Assembly (NCBI GenBank): GCA_026388865.1
Contig: JAPLIX010000359.1
Span: 1 to 6,547, forward strand
Direction of reading: 5' to 3'
From: Pseudomonadota bacterium
GTDB lineage: Bacteria; Desulfobacterota; WTBG01; CAIYCZ01
DNA: 6,547 nt
Shown: positions 1 to 5,764 of the stretch, piece by piece
How the letters are laid out: each line of letters begins with the position of its first letter
How positions within the stretch are numbered: the first letter of the stretch is position 1
Notes under the pieces: model-generated
The model's input: only the letters and a program-made list of their open reading frames with translations
Told to the model about the DNA's origin: nothing
Databases searched by the model: none
Program-made: the position numbers and the translations under genes

Positions 1-51
1 CCTGGTGAAAAACGGTGTGTCAATTGGAGCAGCGTTTTCATGAGCGCTCAT
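1..51 (-). CDS. NrfD/HmcC-like membrane subunit, N-terminus only (partial)
   Basis: Only the first 17 codons are present, reading MSAHENAAPIDTPFFTR, and the gene continues past base 1. The ATG (51-49) overlaps the TGA stop of the upstream Fe-S gene (50-48) in an ATGA arrangement, which is typical of translationally coupled subunits. A short polar N-terminus ending in a 'PFFT' motif is what I recall for NrfD/HmcC-type polytopic proteins, which anchor a periplasmic Fe-S partner and exchange electrons with menaquinone. The preceding HmcB-like gene predicts exactly such a partner. No transmembrane segment is visible in so short a piece, so the identification rests on context and the N-terminal resemblance. 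Confidence 0.6.
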   Translation of the reverse strand, partial: MSAHENAAPIDTPFFTR

Positions 52-918
52 GATGTGTGCAGTCCCCTGAAATCGGGTGTCTCAGTTTTTTTCTGCCGCT
101 TGTTGAAAAACCACATGAGCCCGCCGAGCAGCGAATAGAGCCCGAGCGGCGGCAGGAAATATTTAAAGATCGCGTGCTGGATGGGCTCGGTATAGCCCGG
201 AGTCGGGTGATACCCGAGTTTGGGCAGCCCGATCTGCTCGAACGGGAGGCTTGAGAGATAGAGCCATGAAGTGCCGCCCACTTCGTTCTCCCCGTAAATG
301 TGCTGGACATAGCGTTCAGGATGGGCGGCAAGCTTTGCCCGCGCATCACTGAGCAGCTCTTCCCGCAAGCCGAAGGTCATAACCGAAGGTGCACTTCCGC
401 ACCTTCGGGGTGAACGCGTTGCGGTACTCATAGGCCGGCACCTGAAACGGGCATGCCGCCATGCAGTAGCGGCAGCCGATGCACTTCCAGGAGTCGTATT
501 GCACCGCACCGGTTGACTCGCTGCTGAAGGCGCCGACAATGCAGGCAGATTTACAGGCCGGCCGCAGGCAGTGCATGCACTGGAATTTTGCAAACACCGG
601 CTTCTGTTCTGCTTCCGGTATACTATTATAATAGCGGTTCACCACCGTGTAGGTGGAAAAATCCATCCGGCGCTTCTCTTCCAGTATCGATAGATCCTTG
701 AAATGCGCGAGGGTCTTGCGGGGCAGGTCGGTATTCACCTTGTTGCAGGCCTGCTCACAGCTCCGGCAGCCGACGCACAGGGTTGTGTCCACCAGCACCC
801 CGAAACCATCGGCGCGGTCCAGAGAAGAGGTATCCTCAGCCTGCGCCCTGCTTCCCAGCAGGAGCATTCCGGCGGTTCCGGAGAACTGTTTTAAAAATGT
901 GCGTCTGGTGTTTATCAT
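48..918 (-). pseudogene. HmcB-like Tat-exported 4Fe-4S electron-transfer subunit, disrupted by an internal frameshifting deletion
   Basis: This is a periplasmic iron-sulfur subunit of an Hmc-type (DMSO-reductase-beta/NrfC-like) complex, expected to pass electrons between the multihaem cytochrome and an NrfD-like membrane protein. From the ATG at 918 the product begins with a twin-arginine signal (TRRTFLKQ, residues 4-11) ending near RAQA/ED. Three complete cysteine groups follow: C48/51/54/58, C114/117/122/126 and C146/149/152/156-P. A fourth begins at C176 (KVRKCTF). There the reading frame breaks: the original frame runs only to a TGA at 346-348. The other frame continues as PSVMTFGLREELL to a C-terminal membrane helix (AIFKYFLPPLGLYSLLGG) and a TGA at 48-50. 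Relatives have about 17 residues between CTF and the following P, including three cysteines of the fourth cluster; these are missing here. The start lies 16 bases after the cytochrome stop, with GGGA eight bases upstream of the ATG. It is a real mutation or an assembly error; the two halves clearly belong to one gene. Confidence 0.85.
383..408. repeat. 10-bp perfect inverted repeat at the deletion junction of the Fe-S gene
   Basis: The arms CCGAAGGTGC (383-392) and GCACCTTCGG (399-408) are perfect reverse complements separated by six bases. Most of the stem is inherent in codons for PKVRKCTF. The outermost base pairs come from the sequence joined on the far side of the inferred deletion. The junction lies inside the left arm, at 385-389. 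Such a hairpin can promote deletion during replication or confuse amplification and assembly. Confidence 0.75.
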
Positions 919-934
919 AGATGTGTTCCCGGTC

Positions 935-2767
935 CTACCGGGCCGCTGCCTGCACTGCCGCAGGAGGTTTCTCCTTGTGGCACCCAACGCAGGTCTGGGG
1001 TTTTTCCTTCTCCTCTCCGCCCATTGCCTTGTGACAGCCCAGGCACTGGCGGTGATAGGCGCCCAGCAGGGTCGGGGTCTGTTTCTCCGGAGTGTTCTTG
1101 CGGGTGTGGCAGGAGCTGCAGGCCGGCGGAGTCTGCTTCACCTCCAGCGGCCCCAGGTGATGGCAGCCCGCGCACAGGGTGGTTTCTTCCGCATGATAAT
1201 AGCGGGACAGCCGGCTGTCGTTGGAGATAGTGGTCAGCTTTTTCAGAATTTTCAGATGGGGAAACTCTGACGGGTCATAGGATTTTTCCAGCAGCGCTAC
1301 CCGCAGCTTCTCCTGCGTTTTGTCCGGCAGCAGTGCTTCCGGAGCGCTGATCAGCGGCATTTCAAGCCTCAGCCAGGTAAATCCAGCGAGCGTAAACGCA
1401 AGCTCTCCGGACAGCTCTTCCATGTCAGGAAGGTCAGTCTGCGGGAGCGGAACAAATGCGCCGGCAGCGTCGAGAGCGCCGCTGTGACAGGTGCGGCACG
1501 AGGACTCGCTGAGCTCGGGCTTCATCTGGCTGTGGCATCCGGCGCAGTCCGGCGTCTGCTTCTTCGTCTCATGGCAACCGACACAGCTCCAGGGAGAGGT
1601 TCTCTCGTGGTATGCCGCTGCCAGGGGCACCCAGTCACCCTCAAGGCTCCCCTGCTGCGTGTGGCAGGCGCTGCACCTCTCCAGCGTGTCATGATGGCAT
1701 GCCTGGCAGGTGGTGGTCTTTAACTCGTGGAGCTGGTGGTCAAAGGGCGCGCCCTGCATCCGCGCTCCCGCGGCTGCAACCAGCACCTGCTGCGGCTGAT
1801 TGCGCTCTTCGCGGGGTATGTAGAGCAGCTCTTCAGCGCTTTTCTCAATACCGGTATGGCATTCGCCGCAGTAAAACGGCCCGGCCTTTTTCTTTTCCTG
1901 ATGCCGCTCCAGGTGGCAGCCGATGCATTCATCGTGAGAGAGGTGCCGGTAAGAAAGCTGGTTGTCCGCGTCCTTATCTTTATGGCAGTCGCGGCACGAG
2001 GACTCGGTCCCCTTCACGTATACCATCTCGCCCTCTTCCCCGCTTGGAGTGCGGTGGCAGAGCTCGCATTTCCGGTCAAGCGCCTGCTCATGCCGGTAGT
2101 GAAGCTTATAGTCCATCACCACTTTCGGCCATGAAGTCTCAAGCCGGTAATTTTCTCTGATGTAGAAACTTTTCCAGTCAAGCTTTGTTGCATCATGGGC
2201 TGTTTTGGCCGGGTCCTTGTGGCAGGCGATGCAGTCCCGGTGATAGGTGTCGCGCAACGGCTCATAATACTCAGGCAGCCGCGGCAGATATTCAATGCTG
2301 TGATAACCCGTAACCTCAACGTGGCATTCCCCGCAGGTTACCGCCCCGGAAGACTTCCCCTCAATCCTGCGCTTATTGTGGCAGCCGATGCAGGCATTGT
2401 GATAGGAGTTCATCAGCGTCTCTGGCGAGCGGGTGTTTTCTTTGATGGGAAAGCTGTAGATAATTTTCCCGGCAGCATCCCGGGGATGGCATGCCTCGCA
2501 GCCTTCTGTCCCGAGAGCCCGGGCGTGCCGGTCATGGTAGAATCTGACCGGGGGCCGCTTCAGGTCCTGGAACACCGCAGAAATTGAAACATAGATCGGC
2601 TGTTCGGAAGGGTATGCGCCCTCTGCCGGCATCGCAGCGCGGAGGTCCTGGCCGAGAGGCGGTTTCTGCGCAGGGTCATTCTTCTCCGCCGCAACTACAT
2701 CCCGGAGCATCAGGCCGCAGAGCAGGAAGCAGAATGATAAGAAAATTGTCAGCAGCTTTTTATTCAT
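935..2767 (-). CDS. Multihaem c-type cytochrome, HmcA-like, 17 CxxCH motifs
   Basis: This 610-residue exported class III-type cytochrome c should be the periplasmic electron-carrying subunit of an Hmc-like complex, exchanging electrons with small cytochromes or hydrogenases and, through the next two genes, the membrane quinone pool. A Sec signal (MNKKLL, hydrophobic 5-20, probable cleavage near VVAA/E at 27-28) is followed by 17 CxxCH haem sites. Their first cysteines are at 90, 126, 145, 179, 234, 258, 281, 300, 354, 365, 395, 408, 424, 532, 550, 575 and 593. A haem-free stretch of about 100 residues (432-528) separates haems 13 and 14. A C-terminal 'YYHAEETTLCAGCHH...CSSCH' block resembles the end of HmcA. 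Desulfovibrio HmcA is known as a 16-haem protein of similar size. The ATG at 2767 is preferred over a TTG two codons upstream; a TAA four codons before that TTG rules out longer starts. No clear Shine-Dalgarno is visible. The stop (TAG, 935-937) is 16 bases before the Fe-S gene. Confidence 0.9.
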   Translation of the reverse strand: MNKKLLTIFLSFCFLLCGLMLRDVVAAEKNDPAQKPPLGQDLRAAMPAEGAYPSEQPIYVSISAVFQDLKRPPVRFYHDRHARALGTEGCEACHPRDAAGKIIYSFPIKENTRSPETLMNSYHNACIGCHNKRRIEGKSSGAVTCGECHVEVTGYHSIEYLPRLPEYYEPLRDTYHRDCIACHKDPAKTAHDATKLDWKSFYIRENYRLETSWPKVVMDYKLHYRHEQALDRKCELCHRTPSGEEGEMVYVKGTESSCRDCHKDKDADNQLSYRHLSHDECIGCHLERHQEKKKAGPFYCGECHTGIEKSAEELLYIPREERNQPQQVLVAAAGARMQGAPFDHQLHELKTTTCQACHHDTLERCSACHTQQGSLEGDWVPLAAAYHERTSPWSCVGCHETKKQTPDCAGCHSQMKPELSESSCRTCHSGALDAAGAFVPLPQTDLPDMEELSGELAFTLAGFTWLRLEMPLISAPEALLPDKTQEKLRVALLEKSYDPSEFPHLKILKKLTTISNDSRLSRYYHAEETTLCAGCHHLGPLEVKQTPPACSSCHTRKNTPEKQTPTLLGAYHRQCLGCHKAMGGEEKEKPQTCVGCHKEKPPAAVQAAAR

Positions 2768-2812
2768 GGTCAAAAGGTTTTGTTACTGGACTTTTTCAAA
2801 ATTTAGACCCAT

Positions 2813-3023
2813 TGAGCGCATGGGGGTTTTTGAGCCACAACACATAAGCTTGATCTTCGTGGAACGGCAGGTGCCTCGCAAATTATCTCCTGCCAGACCC
2901 CATTGCATTCCCTTTGTCGAAGACTCTGGAAGCTGCCTGCCATGTGCATGATACGAACGCCATCGGGGTCGTGACGTAAGCCACTAGAAAAATTGTTGTG
3001 GCGTTAAAACCCCCATGCGCTCA
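2813..3023 (+). repeat. MITE-like repeat, copy A (211 bp, ~29-bp inverted ends)
   Basis: This element fills the gap between the metF stop (3066) and the cytochrome start (2767). Its ends, 2813-2841 and 2995-3023, are reverse complements at 26 of 29 positions. All three mismatches are clustered (TCA versus GTT), giving a stem with an internal bubble. Its core matches copy B (5508-5717) read in the opposite orientation, including 16 identical bases at 2893-2908. The left flank (about 2787-2800, GGACTTTTTCAAAA) resembles the outer end of copy B, so the element may have originally begun there. The matching right outer end is not visible, so this copy may be truncated near metF. No coding content is supported. 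The rest of the gap (2768-2786, 3024-3065) shows nothing recognisable. Confidence 0.75.
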
Positions 3024-3065
3024 TGCAGTTGCAGGCTGATTATTCAGGCGAACGCTCTGGTTTCG

Positions 3066-3982
3066 TTACTCCTGCATCTTCGGCCGCGGCAGAAGCTTGG
3101 CCTTCTCGACAATCTCCGGGACCCGCTTTTCCCACTCAATGGCCATAATGTGGACACCGGCCACGCCTTTCATTTCCCTGAATTCCTGGATCTGCTCGCA
3201 GCACATGGCAATGCCCTCTTTGGCCTGGTCTTTCTTGTCAACGCCTTCGAGCGCGTCGGGAACATCAAGGCCCGGCACATTTTTCTGCATGTACTTGGCC
3301 ATGCCCACGCTCTTGAAGGGGGTGACCCCCGCCAGGATATAAATCTTTTCCGTAAGCCCCATGTCCACCGACTGCCTGACCCAGGTTCGGAACCGGTCCA
3401 TATTATAAATGCACTGGGTCTGGATGAAGTCCGCGCCTGCTTCTATTTTTTTTGCAAGCCGCAGCACCCTGAATTCATAGGGCTCGCCGAACGGGTTTTC
3501 CGCCGCGCCGATGAACATCTGCGGCGCCACGGTTATCTCTTCCCCGCCCTGGAATTTTTTTTCATCCCGCATCTTCTTCACCATGCTGATGAGCTGCATG
3601 GAATCTATGTCAAACACTTTTTTGCTTTTGGGATGGTCGCCGAATTTCTGGTGGTCCCCTGACAGGCACAGCATGTTTTTGATGCCGAGCGCGCAGGCGC
3701 CGAGGATGTCGGCCTGCATCGCCAGCCGGTTCCGGTCCCGGCACACCATCTGGTAGTTCGGCTCAGCCCCTCCTGGATGAGGATGAGGGATGCCGCCCAG
3801 CTCGCCATCCTCACTACCGCGGTCTGGTTGTCGGTGATGTTGACGGCGTCAACCATGCCTTTCAGGTACTGGGTCTTTTCCCTGACCGCCGCAGCGTCTG
3901 CGCCGCGGGGCGGCCCGAGCTCGCCGGTCACCGCGAAATGCCCGGACCTGAGAACCTTTTCTAAATTGCTTCCTGCTTTCAT
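3066..3982 (-). pseudogene. metF: Methylenetetrahydrofolate reductase MetF, interrupted by a single-base deletion
   Basis: MetF interconverts 5,10-methylene-THF and 5-methyl-THF on an FAD-containing TIM barrel in the cytoplasm, the last step of the methyl branch of the Wood-Ljungdahl pathway. The N-terminal part reads MKAGSNLEKVLRSGHFAVTG, then ELGPPRGAD (the segment with the usual active-site Glu), NITDNQTAVVRM and IQEGL. At 3763/3764 the frame is lost. Restoring one G on the coding strand turns CTGAGCCGAAC into CTG-GAG-CCG-AAC and continues as EPNYQMVCRDRNRLAMQADILGA. The other frame then runs through LCLSGDHQKFGDHP, FIQTQCIYNMDRF and GVTPFKSVGMAKYM to the TAA at 3066-3068. Repaired length is about 305 residues, normal for the short bacterial MetF. 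The ATG at 3982 has AGGGAAG eight bases upstream. Upstream metV encodes its partner subunit. Because everything else is intact, a sequencing or assembly error is at least as likely as true inactivation. Confidence 0.92.
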
Positions 3983-3990
3983 AATACTCA

Positions 3991-3997
3991 CTTCCCT
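3991..3997 (-). promoter_or_regulatory. Ribosome binding site of metF
   Basis: AGGGAAG on the minus strand lies eight bases before the ATG at 3982. It supports the MKAGSN start over the in-frame ATG at 4015, 11 codons upstream. Confidence 0.65.
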
Positions 3998-4024
3998 GTG
4001 ATCAGTAGCACGCAACCAAAACTA

Positions 4025-4247
4025 ACCACAGAGCACACAGAGAACAATTTGTTAATTCTCCTCTGCGTACTCTTTACCTTTTTTCTTATCCACTACTTCT
4101 CGCTGCAGATAATTTTTATGCACACTCCCTGCACTTCATAAGAACTCATTACCGCTCACCTTCAGAGTGATATACGATAGAGTCGGGTATTACATTGCGT
4201 TTGTTGTAAGGGAGACCACAGAGAATCTCTCAGTGCCCTCTGTGGTT
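4025..4247. repeat. ACCACAGAG-type imperfect inverted repeat between metV and metF
   Basis: The arms at 4025-4043 (AACCACAGAGCACACAGAG) and 4229-4247 (reverse complement AACCACAGAGGGCACTGAG) match at 16 of 19 positions. They bound about 185 bases of AT-richer DNA with no plausible gene. The right arm also contains a local perfect 8-bp hairpin, CCACAGAG/CTCTGTGG at 4216-4223/4238-4245. Tracts of the form ACCACAGAG-nn-ACAGAG are a familiar intergenic repeat in many environmental anaerobe genomes (recollection, not checked here). It separates two genes expected to be co-expressed and occupies most of the 282-base gap at 3983-4264. Confidence 0.7.
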
Positions 4248-4264
4248 TAATCCATACCTCTACT

Positions 4265-4945
4265 CTATTTTGCTTCCCTTACATACCGGCTCCGGTACTC
4301 CTCCAGCAGCAGCTTCCCTTGGACCTGGTTCTGCCACTCGCGCGCGGGGAATACTTTCAGGATATTTTCCAGCCTGCCCTGAGCTTTGAGCCGGTCATGG
4401 ATCTGTATCCAGGCGCAGGGTGTATCCTTGTCCACCTCGCAGTGGCCGTCCTGGGGGCCGCCGCAGGGGCCGTTAAACAGGGACTTGGCGCACATGGTGA
4501 CCGGGCAGATGCCGCCGGTTACGCCCAGCACGCAGTCGCCGCAGGACTGGCAGCGCTCTTCATACCAGCCGATTTCTTTATTGACGCCGACAAAGACGGT
4601 GTTCACTGCAGGCAGTACCGGCTTACTCGGATACCGCTCGGCAAGAAACTGGATGCCTGCTCCGCAGGCCATGGAGAGCAGCGCATCATACGGCCCCACC
4701 ATCCGGTCAAGCTCGGCGTTAAACTGCATGTCGCACTGGCGCTCCACGGTAAAACCGCTGATCTCAAGGGCAATCTTCTGCTCCCGGCAGGTCAGTTCAA
4801 TCCTGGTGTTGAGCGTATCCACTTCTTTCTGGCCCCCGCCCAGGCAGACCGCGACACAGCCCCCGCATCCGGTATTTAAAACCTTTTTATACGGTCTGAT
4901 TAATTCCATTATTTCTGCTATTGGTTTTACTTCTGCGATAACCAT
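4265..4945 (-). CDS. metV: MetV: methylenetetrahydrofolate reductase C-terminal-type zinc/Fe-S partner subunit
   Basis: This 226-residue cysteine-rich cytoplasmic protein is recognised as MetV, the partner of MetF in acetogen-type and sulfate-reducer-type methylene-THF reductases. MetV is thought to deliver electrons to the MetF flavin. Visible features are an N-terminal TGCGGCVAVCLGGG motif (from about residue 25), single conserved cysteines in RQCDMQF and SMACGAGIQF, and a C-terminal cluster region: CQSCGDC, GGICPVTMC, then LFNGPCGG, CEV and PCAW. The stretch from 'CPVTMCAKSLFNGPCGG' onward is highly characteristic of the MTHFR C-terminal family. The ATG at 4945 has GGAG (4953-4956) seven bases upstream. 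It starts 50 bases after the HdrC-like gene, and metF follows after a repeat-filled gap. In Moorella, metV and metF are linked to hdrCBA and mvhD genes, so the HdrC neighbour here is a meaningful parallel. The frame is intact. Confidence 0.93.
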   Translation of the reverse strand: MVIAEVKPIAEIMELIRPYKKVLNTGCGGCVAVCLGGGQKEVDTLNTRIELTCREQKIALEISGFTVERQCDMQFNAELDRMVGPYDALLSMACGAGIQFLAERYPSKPVLPAVNTVFVGVNKEIGWYEERCQSCGDCVLGVTGGICPVTMCAKSLFNGPCGGPQDGHCEVDKDTPCAWIQIHDRLKAQGRLENILKVFPAREWQNQVQGKLLLEEYRSRYVREAK

Positions 4946-4995
4946 TGCCGTGCTCCATTACCGTTCATGGTTGTATTGTTAAGCTGCGGCGCCTG

Positions 4996-5424
4996 CTACT
5001 TTCCGCTGTCCTCGCCGGCATTGTCTGCTTCCGGCGCGCCGGTTGTGTAGGGATAGATCCCGTAAATACCCTGGGAGCGGTAGATGCTCCGGGCCAGCCC
5101 GATCAGGCCGGGAATATCAATGCCGAAGGGGCAGTAGCAGCGCATGCACAGAACGCAGTTCTTCCAGATATTCTCCCTTGTCTTTTCCAGGAAGTCCCGG
5201 TCCACGTTGCCCCGCTTGCGGTAGATTGTTCCGAGTGAGCTGAGCCATTTATAGGACGGCATGTAGCGGGGATCGCGGTTATTGCCCCGGTAGAGAAAAC
5301 AGCTTTCGGCGCACAAACTGCAGCTGGCGCACGCTGCCCGGGAGAGCTTTATCTTTCCCCTGTTCTGCGCAAGCATTGCTTTTATTTTTTCAGTATCTGC
5401 CGGTTTATTGCGTCCTGAAGGCAC
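4996..5424 (-). CDS. HdrC-like protein with two [4Fe-4S] cluster motifs
   Basis: This 142-residue soluble ferredoxin-like protein resembles the HdrC module of heterodisulfide reductase and the N-terminal part of DsrK/HmcF/TmcB. It would relay electrons between a catalytic or membrane partner and another redox subunit. Cluster motif 1 is C32-x2-C35-x2-C38-x3-C42 (CASCSLCAESC). Motif 2 is C90-x2-C93-x2-C96-x-C98-P (CVLCMRCYCP), two residues shorter than the usual CxxCxxCxxxCP. Helical segments between them and the GIDIPGLIGLARSIYRSQG tail fit the HdrC fold. There is no CCG (cysteine-rich HdrB/HdrD) domain, which a full HmcF or DsrK would carry. The start is GTG at 5424, supported by AAGGA seven bases upstream. 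It lies 50 bases before metV and is probably co-transcribed. The specific role is inferred: it may supply MetV-MetF or link to the NarI-like protein encoded upstream. Confidence 0.8.
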   Translation of the reverse strand: MPSGRNKPADTEKIKAMLAQNRGKIKLSRAACASCSLCAESCFLYRGNNRDPRYMPSYKWLSSLGTIYRKRGNVDRDFLEKTRENIWKNCVLCMRCYCPFGIDIPGLIGLARSIYRSQGIYGIYPYTTGAPEADNAGEDSGK

Positions 5425-5431
5425 GAATCCG

Positions 5432-5436
5432 TCCTT
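5432..5436 (-). promoter_or_regulatory. Ribosome binding site fixing a GTG start
   Basis: AAGGA on the minus strand lies seven bases before the GTG at 5424. It decides the start of the HdrC-like gene, whose first in-frame ATG would fall at residue 17. Confidence 0.6.
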
Positions 5437-5459
5437 TTATCAGATTTCTAATTATTTCG

Positions 5460-5758
5460 AGGCTTCTCCAAGTCGAGCGGGGATAGTATGCTAAACAGAC
5501 ATCCCAGGCGACACAGGGGTTTTCAACACCACAACAATATTATTTTTGGCCTGCTCCACGACCCCGGCAGCTTGCGTATCGTGCAACGGGGCAGGCAGAT
5601 TCCAGAGACTCCGCCAAAGGGTGATGCAATGGGGTCTGGTAGTGCATAATTTACAAGGTATCTGCCGTTCTATCAGCACAGAAGGTTTTGTTGTGGTTAA
5701 GAAAACCCCTGTGTCGCAATGCGCGTGGGCTTTTCATCCACTCATTTTGGAGAAGCCT
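5460..5758 (-). repeat. MITE-like repeat, copy B (complete-looking, nested inverted repeats)
   Basis: This fills the gap between the NarI-like gene and the HdrC-like gene. The outer ends AGGCTTCTCCAA (5460-5471) and TTGGAGAAGCCT (5747-5758) are a perfect 12-bp inverted repeat. Inside them, 5508-5537 and 5688-5717 are reverse complements at 27 of 30 positions, with the three mismatches clustered (GTT versus TAA), mirroring copy A. The 210-base inner unit matches copy A in inverse orientation, for example 16 identical bases at 5624-5639. ATTATTT occurs at 5451-5457 and again at 5759-5765, a possible target-site duplication offset by two bases on the left. The right copy touches the stop codon of the NarI-like gene. 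No transposase or credible coding sequence is present, so if mobile it is non-autonomous. The remaining 35 bases up to the HdrC-like start hold only its ribosome binding site. Confidence 0.75.
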
Positions 5759-5764
5759 ATTATT

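Noticed and set aside
346..348. Selenocysteine read-through of the in-frame TGA in the Fe-S gene
   Set aside because: The conserved downstream sequence is in a different frame, so reading the TGA would not restore the protein.
383..408. Hairpin as a Rho-independent terminator
   Set aside because: It lies inside the Fe-S coding sequence, has no T-tract on either strand, and most of the stem is explained by conserved codons.
1612..2160. Long plus-strand open frames opposite the multihaem cytochrome
   Set aside because: They are antisense shadows of a high-GC gene with 17 clear CxxCH motifs and a signal peptide on the minus strand. Their translations show no domain.
2700..2767. Cytochrome as a lipoprotein (cysteine in FLLCG near the end of the hydrophobic segment)
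   Set aside because: The residues before C17 (FLL) do not match the lipobox preference for a small residue at -1, and a normal signal peptidase I site (VVAA/E) follows.
2766..2951. Small plus-strand reading frame in repeat copy A whose peptide (VERQVPRKL...RPHCI) resembles one in copy B (5491-5679, minus strand)
   Set aside because: The peptide similarity follows from the DNA homology of the two repeat copies. One-base indels between the copies break the shared frame after RPHCI, so there is no sign of selection for protein.
3755..3775. Programmed -1 ribosomal frameshift in metF
   Set aside because: The site has only GGGGCTG and no X-XXY-YYZ slippery heptamer or evident downstream structure, and MetF is not known to use recoding. 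A deletion or consensus error is simpler.
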